In this document: positions 58,367 to 64,000 of the stretch, piece after piece
How the letters are laid out: each line of letters begins with the position of its first letter
Position numbering within the stretch: the stretch's first letter is position 1
From: Saccharum officinarum
Lineage: Eukaryota; Streptophyta; Magnoliopsida; Poales; Poaceae
DNA length: 64,000 bases
Direction of reading: 5' to 3'
Assembly (NCBI GenBank): GCA_020631735.1
Contig: CM036201.1
Span: forward strand, 70,169,471 to 70,233,470
Translations under genes and position numbers: made by a program
Notes under the pieces: model-generated
The model's input: the letters and a program-made list of their open reading frames with translations, nothing else
Told to the model about the DNA's origin: nothing
The model's database searches: none

Positions 58367-59470
58367 TGCACCCCATTATATGACATGCCTCTCCTTCGAG
58401 CAAAGCAAGGTAAAGTTGTTTGACATGTCATTCATCCTTTGCTAAGGACTTGTTTAGTGCATCTAGTCATTCCTATCATGTCTTAGGCTCATTTATGAAA
58501 ATCCAATGAATTTGATGCTTGTATGGTACCACTATTGCTTGTATGCTTGAAATGATCTAATGGTAGCATATGACATATTTGTGCGCTTGTGAACCTAGTG
58601 TTTGATCTAGAAAATGAGCTATAAGTGTTTAACTCAACATGGTATATGATAACCCTTATTTGAAGGTGTGAATAATCTTGCCCTTGGTTCAAACCGAGTT
58701 AAATATATTTTGCAAGTAATCTAGATTAAACCAAATTTGGGAAGATGATCCTCACTTATCATGGTTTCACACAACCTTAAAATTTGAGCTCACCTTTTGT
58801 GGTCATTAATGACAAAGGGGGAGAAGTAATTCCTAAAGATAAGCAAAAGGGGGAGAGAAACTAAAGATGGTAAGATAGGTAAAAGGAAGGGGATCAATTA
58901 AAATTTGAAGCGCACAAGTAGGGGGAGCAAGCTCATAAACTTGTATGTTGCATTTGTATGTGCATTACACATGTTTGCTTGCATGGCACAAGTTCTTAAA
59001 ATTTCATATCCATGCTTGTGTGGTGTATGTTAGTAGTAGAACATGATTGATGAAATGAATTACTAGCATGCATAGATAGAGTAACTAAACTAGTGCTTAT
59101 CTTGTAAAAACTAGACCCTTTCATACAATATTGATCTCACGGGGTTTTCTAGTTTTTGTGAATGTCTAGTTACTAATGGTGCTAAGGATGGTGTATATTG
59201 GCAACTCTGATTGGTATCACGCTTTAAAGGTCCATTCTTTACATCTTAGCATCATTTGGTAGAAATTGACTCCTATATTTCCTACCTAAGCATATGTGTA
59301 AGCTTTCAAATCTAAACACTTAGCACATATGTAGGGGGAGCAATTGCTACCAATTTGAGTTTATAAAACTTGTCCATATCCTTTACACACGGTAAAATGC
59401 TTGGGCAAGCAACATAAATCCAAAATAATTTTATTGAAAATCTTTGTGAAAAAGGTTGTCATCAATTACC
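58367..59470 (+). other. Copia 3' non-coding region, no envelope-like ORF
   Basis: 1.1 kb between pol and the polypurine tract. It has several AAGGGGGAGA-type purine tracts (58815, 58848, 58919, 59334) but no ORF above about 70 codons. SIRE-lineage relatives can carry an envelope-like ORF here; this copy does not. Confidence 0.6.
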
Positions 59471-59483
59471 AAAAAGGGAAGAT
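59471..59483 (+). other. Polypurine tract of the copia element
   Basis: AAAAAGGGAAGAT directly precedes TGAAAG of the 3' LTR. Confidence 0.7.
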
Positions 59484-60156
59484 TGAAAGCCCTAGTTTGG
59501 TTTTGGCTAATTGATGAAACCTTAGTACTAACCTCTATGCTAAGTGTGTGAATTAGATGAGGTTGGTACAATCCAAGTGTGGAGCAAGATTCAAGTCCAT
59601 GGTGAGGAAGGTGGACATGAAATGATGATCAAGTTCTCAACTTGGAAAAGAAGAAAGAGAAAAACAAAACCCGATGGAGATCAAGGCAAAGGTATTGCAT
59701 AGGGTTTTGGTTTTGGTGATCAAGACACCATAAAGGGTGTGATCACATTTAGGATCGATAGCTGTACTATAAAGAGGGGAAATCTTTGGCTAAACGGTTT
59801 ATCGAGTGCCACTAGGTGACATCATTCATGCATTGCATTTAGGAACCTAGTGTGCTAACTTGTGACCCTTGTAAAATGCTTGAAAAAATCTAACACACGT
59901 GCACAAGGTGATACACATGGTGGTTAGCACTTTTGAGCAAGGGTTGAAGAGGTAGCGAAGTCGCGGTGGTGTTTCTCGCTATGAAACACCGACCGGACGC
60001 AGGTGTCGTGAGCACCAAACGTGGGCCTGAACGTCCGATCAGTTCTGAGCGTCGTGCACATGGAGCAGCAGCTTGGTGGCTTGATCGGACGTTGGCTGCA
60101 TCCGGTCGATGAAAATGCGCTCTGGGAGCTTACTGGACTCGACCGAACTCTGCGGT
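59484..60156 (+). repeat. 3' LTR of the copia element, 5' part
   Basis: 673 bases colinear with 51365-52034. Homology stops at CTCTGCGGT, after which foreign sequence begins (TGTTGACGG). Confidence 0.88.
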
Positions 60157-60460
60157 TGTTGACGGTCGTTAACGTCAACAATATATAGTGAAATAAACAT
60201 GAGAGAATGGTCAAAATACATGAAAACATAGAAGACTTGGGTGTTATCTGATGAATTCCATGAGCTTTGTTGAATTTTAATGTTTGCAGGGAGTTATGTA
60301 GAAAAGTGGAGAGAGATACCTAATTATTAAAAGAATTTTTGGAATTTCTCCGCGAGATAAATACTAGTATATTATAGAAGACCCCAGAAGACACTAGAAT
60401 GAAGCGGAGGCCAAGTACCTGCCAGGTGGGGCCAGCCGACTAGGGGGGTGGCCGGGCGGC

Positions 60461-63000
60461 TGAAAGGTCCTTGTTTGGTTTTGGTAATTGAGTGACAACT
60501 TAGGTGGACTAATTGTGTTTTATGTGAGATACACAAGTGATTAGTCCACAGGTACATGTGTGTGAGCAACATATGCCATGAAGGTGGAAATGGCTTGGAG
60601 ATGTTGCAAAGTTTGCACATGTGATGATGGAGGAACTCATTGCATATGAGACATGACATGGAGTCATGTGATCAAGGTGGAGAAGATCAAGACATGACTT
60701 GGCTCGACGGACTGGTTGCAAGTGTAAAGGGTAAGTCGGAGGCTTTGAAGTGAGGGACCGCGTGTGACAGTGAAGCTTGAGAAAGACTTGGCGCCAATGG
60801 ATTGATGCAACGGTGAAGAGCAAGTGAGGTCAAGATCGATGAACCAATACGGTCATGTGATGATATGAAGTGGATCATATCATTTGGTGATTGGTTGGTG
60901 CATGTGTTGCATCAACGTCGGAGAAGTTGGAATGGAATGTGCAAGGCAAAGGTATAATCCTAGGGCATTTTATTTCACCGGTCAAAGGTTGTGTAGAGAA
61001 GTGCATGACCGGGTTTAGGATAGATGGCCGTACTATTAAGAGGGGCAAACTTGTTTGCATATCGGTCATCTAGTGCCACTTGAGCGATCTAACTTTGCAT
61101 ACGTGCTAGGATCAAGTGGCGTGGCAAGTTAAGTGGCTAACTTAACGCCTCGAAAATGATTGTGCAAATGCTAACACACATGCACATGGTGATGTACACT
61201 TGGTGGTGTTACCACATTTGCGAAGGCGGTGGAGTTTGAGTGGTAGAGATGGATTTGGGGCCCTCTCTCCCTCCCGCCGAGCTTGCGAGGCAGGATTCGG
61301 CGCTTTTTTGTGGAAGTGAAATGCTTATTTTCCACTATGCCAAAGGCGGAGATTTTCTCTAAGTCAAAGGAGAAGGAAGTTAGAGAAGAAACGGAGGCGA
61401 ACGGAGGTCACTGGGGTGACCGGACGCTGAACCGGACGTGTCCGGTCAGTGGCAGCAGCTGTGCGTGGCGCGGGGCACTAGGGTTTGCAACCAGCACGTC
61501 TGGTCGCTCGTGGGACCAACGCGTCTGGTCAGGCGCCTAGAGGGACAGCAGAACGCAGTGGTTGATCGGACGCGGTGGCGCGTCTAGTCATGTTCGACCG
61601 GACGCGTCTGGTCATACGTGGGTGCTTACTAGACTCAAACCGGACACCGGGTGTAACACGTCCGGTCAGTTCTGCAGTGCGTCCGGTCGGTGCTTCGCAA
61701 GCGCAGGCGCTGTGTGATCGGCATGTCCGGTCAAGTTCAGCAGCGCGTTAGTCGCTCGGTGACTGTTGGGGCGCTGAGTCGACTATTGAGATCTAGCGTT
61801 TGCGGTTGATTCTGGGAGGCCACATGGACGGCGCTGGGTAACCGGATACGGTGCACATCGATGCGAAAAAAATGCCTAGTGAAGGGGTAATGGCTCTATT
61901 CGTTCGTGGGGGTATAAATACTTGTGGTGGCCGGCCTTGGCCGGTAGCTGAGCACACTTTAGCCTTAGTGGCTTATGTTGTGGTGCTTGGGAGCCCTCTA
62001 ACTCACTCATGCTTGATAGTGTTCATCGGATCGAGTGAGAGAGCGATTCTAGTGCTATTGCATTGTGAGATTGCATCGAGTGGCACTAGGTGATCATGTT
62101 GCAAGCCGGTGGTGCTTGTTACTCTTGGAGGTTGCCACCTCCTAGATGGCTTGGTGGCTTGAGGCTCTGTCAAAGCTCGCAAGAAGATTGTACAAGGCTC
62201 CAGAGAAGCTTTGTGAGGGGGATTGTGCTCACCCCGCGGGGATCGCGAAGAGCAACTCTAGTAGAGCGTGTCATTGAGCTACCATACTTGATGGTGGGTT
62301 CTTGCGGCGCTCTTTGGGAGAGCTCGGTTGTGGATACCAATTAGCCGCCGAATCACGAAGTGTTGGTCAACACAACGGGGACGTAGCTTGGTGGCAACCA
62401 AGTGAACCTCGGGAGAAAATCACCGTGTCAACATTGTCTACTCTTCTCGGTGGTTTGCCTTCGTGTAACACAAGCTTGTATTTCCCTTCATATATACCTT
62501 GCTTGTGTTGTTGCTCTTGTATCTAGTTGTGCTTGTGTAGCTAGCTAGATATCTTCTTGCTTGTGTAGCTAGAAGTATCCCTTTTTGCGTGGCTAATTTG
62601 GTTTGTGTAACCTTGTTAGTTACATTTCTTAGTTTGTGTAGCTAAGTAATTTGCGCTCTCTAATTTGGCATTGGTTGCCTTGTTATTGAGCATTGCTAGT
62701 GAGACTAGGAGCTTTGTGCTTTTGCTTACTAGAATTGTGTAGGAGCTCCCCAGTGCTTGAAGTACTAGTTGTATAGGTTTGTGTGACCTTGCAAGGTAGA
62801 ATTGTTTAAGTGGGCTCTTGCTAGGAAGGCACCTTATTTGCTTGATTAGGATCTTTTGTAAGGTGCTAGAGTTATAGATAGAGTGGTATAGTCTTAGCTA
62901 GATCGGTAGATTTAATTCCGCACTTGTTTCGGTTAGCCAACGCAATTAAGTTTTAGAAAGGACTATTCACCCCCCTCTAGTCCGCCATCTCGACCCTTCA
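60461..63000 (+). mobile_element. Solo LTR, copia SIRE/Maximus-like, 2.54 kb
   Basis: It starts TGAAAGGTCC and ends GACCCTTCA (inverted ends). The target duplication GCGGC is exact (60456-60460, 63001-63005). The opening (TTGGTTTTGG.TAATTGA), the TATA box at 61913-61920 with TGGTGGCCGG after it, and the ACCCCCCTCTAG end match the layout of the copia LTR at 51365. It is therefore a related family in solo form. Confidence 0.9.
61913..61920 (+). promoter_or_regulatory. TATA box of the solo LTR
   Basis: TATAAATA, aligned in position and context with the box in the copia 5' LTR. Confidence 0.6.
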
Positions 63001-63123
63001 GCGGCCACCCCCTTCTCTCCCCTTCCACGAGCTTCTAGAGTATTCTTCTACCGACCTTGAGGATCAATTCTAGCCCTACGTGAAATCGGTTTGATCCAAT
63101 GGCTCGCGTGCGTCCCACCGGGG

Positions 63124-63131
63124 TATAAATA
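63124..63131 (+). promoter_or_regulatory. TATA box of the terminal LTR-like sequence
   Basis: TATAAATA in GGGGTATAAATACAGGGACA, followed about 60 bases later by AAACCCTAG, a common LTR leader phrase. Confidence 0.5.
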
Positions 63132-64000
63132 CAGGGACAGACCCCCCTGAAGGCATCAAGTCATTTGAAGATCAGTTCATCCGGAGCCATAAACCCTAGA
63201 TCATCAGAGTTCCTCTAGTTCATAGCTTTAGCATAGTTAGATCAGGTCTAGAGGAAGTCAAGCCGAGTCAACCTAGCTTGGATTCCCGATCGTTAGCGAG
63301 CGTGGAGTTTTGGTAATGTTCTAGTTCTTCGCACTTATTATAATTCTGTCTTTGCACAATTATTGCAATGTCAACATTATTTTTCATCTTTATTTCGTTC
63401 TTGAATGCATCGTTCATTGTCTACTTCAATTTTAGTATAGTTAGGTTGCTATTTAGTTCTATCACATGTTCGTATAGTGCTCGTCTATTTGGCCATAAGA
63501 TGAGTTGTATGCATTATGTAAGCGTGGTGCTTAGATGCTTTGCATATCTGTGGATGCCCCTAGTTGTTTAGGGTCGTGTGGTAGATCATGGGTGTGACTT
63601 TTATAGGCCCATTGAGTCCTTTGTAGTCCTCCCCCTGTGCAGTGGATTATTGGTAGAGCAGCATTGTCTGGTTAAGGATATATTCGTATATCAGAGGTTT
63701 CTGAACTCAACTTCTCCTGTTCATAGCTCCATTGTGGTTGGGACATATGGTAGTATTACTTGACGATGATTATTAGTTGTAGTAGCTTGACATGTAACTT
63801 GAATACTTAAGAATTATTCCTCTAATATTCTGATTGGATTATGTTATTAGTAATAGTTAGGGAGCTCAGAGTGTATCTACTTATTTATTTATGACGATTG
63901 ATCATTACTTATCATATATATATCTTTTATCATGTGACTTATCCCTGTTATTGAGTAAGAGTGCATAACATTAGTTTACTCTCTTTATCATGAATATAAA

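Larger units (their letters stand above)
51365..60156 (+). mobile_element. Degenerate Ty1-copia element, SIRE/Maximus-like
   Basis: The 5' LTR starts TGAAAG at 51365 and ends at 53210. A tRNA-Met-like primer site follows (TGGTATTGGAGTC, mutated from TGGTATCAGAGC). The coding region reads gag, protease, integrase, RT and RNase H in copia order (53254-58366). A polypurine tract (AAAAAGGGAAGAT) precedes the 3' LTR at 59484. That LTR matches the first about 670 bases of the 5' LTR at roughly 95% by eye, then is interrupted at 60157 by another LTR-like sequence. Numerous stops and frameshifts show it is defective. The long gag with an acidic and lysine-rich C-terminus is typical of the SIRE/Maximus lineage, but no envelope-like ORF follows pol. 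Confidence 0.9.
60157..64000 (+). mobile_element. Start of another LTR-like element, interrupted by a solo LTR
   Basis: It begins TGTTGACGGTCGTTAACG exactly where copia LTR homology ends. After the solo LTR it continues with GC-rich text, a TATA box (TATAAATA, 63124-63131), AAACCCTAG at 63192 and a long AT-rich U5-like stretch to the window edge. This is the layout of a long LTR. The putative left target copy is GCGGT (60152-60156). The right end is outside the window, so element type and length are unknown. Confidence 0.6.

Noticed and set aside
58367..59470. Envelope-like ORF expected in SIRE-type copia elements
   Set aside because: No frame longer than about 70 codons and no membrane-type sequence was found.

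Overview
The window looks like repeat-dense intergenic DNA from a large grass (Poaceae) genome, most likely a PACMAD/Andropogoneae grass such as the sorghum, sugarcane or Miscanthus group. The reasons are very long-LTR elements opening with TGTAACACCC, a TGTCGGGTACC-type LTR element with a TTGGCGCCC primer site, a SIRE/Maximus-type Ty1-copia element, Stowaway MITEs with CTCCCTCCGT termini, CACTA subterminal motifs, and GC-rich plant gene remnants. By adding up the intervals I can bound, about 80% of the window is LTR retrotransposon. No rRNA, tRNA or CRISPR array was seen, and no gene is certainly intact.

Layout. (1) 1-5.9 kb: a four-exon gene model on the minus strand (167-5588) with a mitochondrial-presequence-like N-terminus. 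Its third exon is split by a 3.26 kb solo LTR, and its last intron holds two Stowaway MITEs and a long (AT)n tract. (2) 6.6-14.7 kb: DNA with CACTA-type subterminal motifs encloses a 6.9 kb non-autonomous Ty3/gypsy element (7020-13941, TSD TATAG). That element carries a broken gag-like ORF, an antisense gene-like unit with its own TATA box and an 88 bp intron, and a nested 908 bp hAT element (TSD ACCCTAAG). (3) 14.7-16.4 kb: a MITE cluster and a BAHD acyltransferase pseudogene on the minus strand. (4) 16.7-45.5 kb: an outer minus-strand LTR element (16672-45509, TSD GAATT, 4.9 kb LTRs) contains a complete inner minus-strand LTR element (22180-37681, TSD GTGCC, 5.4 kb LTRs). Neither has a recognisable gag-pol. 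The outer one carries a decayed extra ORF. The inner element's LTRs differ from each other about three times more than the outer element's LTRs, the reverse of what nesting predicts. (5) 45.5-51.4 kb: interlocked inverted repeats split by a Tourist-like MITE, a FAR1/MULE transposase-like pseudogene, a LINE zinc-binding-domain remnant cut by an unassigned repeat, CACTA-like fragments, a Stowaway-like MITE, an (AT)n(GT)n tract and an LTR fragment. (6) 51.4-60.2 kb: a degenerate SIRE/Maximus-like Ty1-copia element. Its 3' LTR is interrupted at 60157 by the start of another LTR-like sequence that runs off the window, and that sequence contains a 2.54 kb solo LTR (60461-63000, TSD GCGGC).

Functionally the mobile elements look non-autonomous or dead. 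The two big minus-strand elements keep every cis signal a retrotransposon needs (LTRs, tRNA-Met-type primer site, polypurine tract, TSD) but no enzymes, so they would have depended on an autonomous partner. All positions, counts and translations were made by eye; gene-family calls rest on remembered motifs, not database searches.
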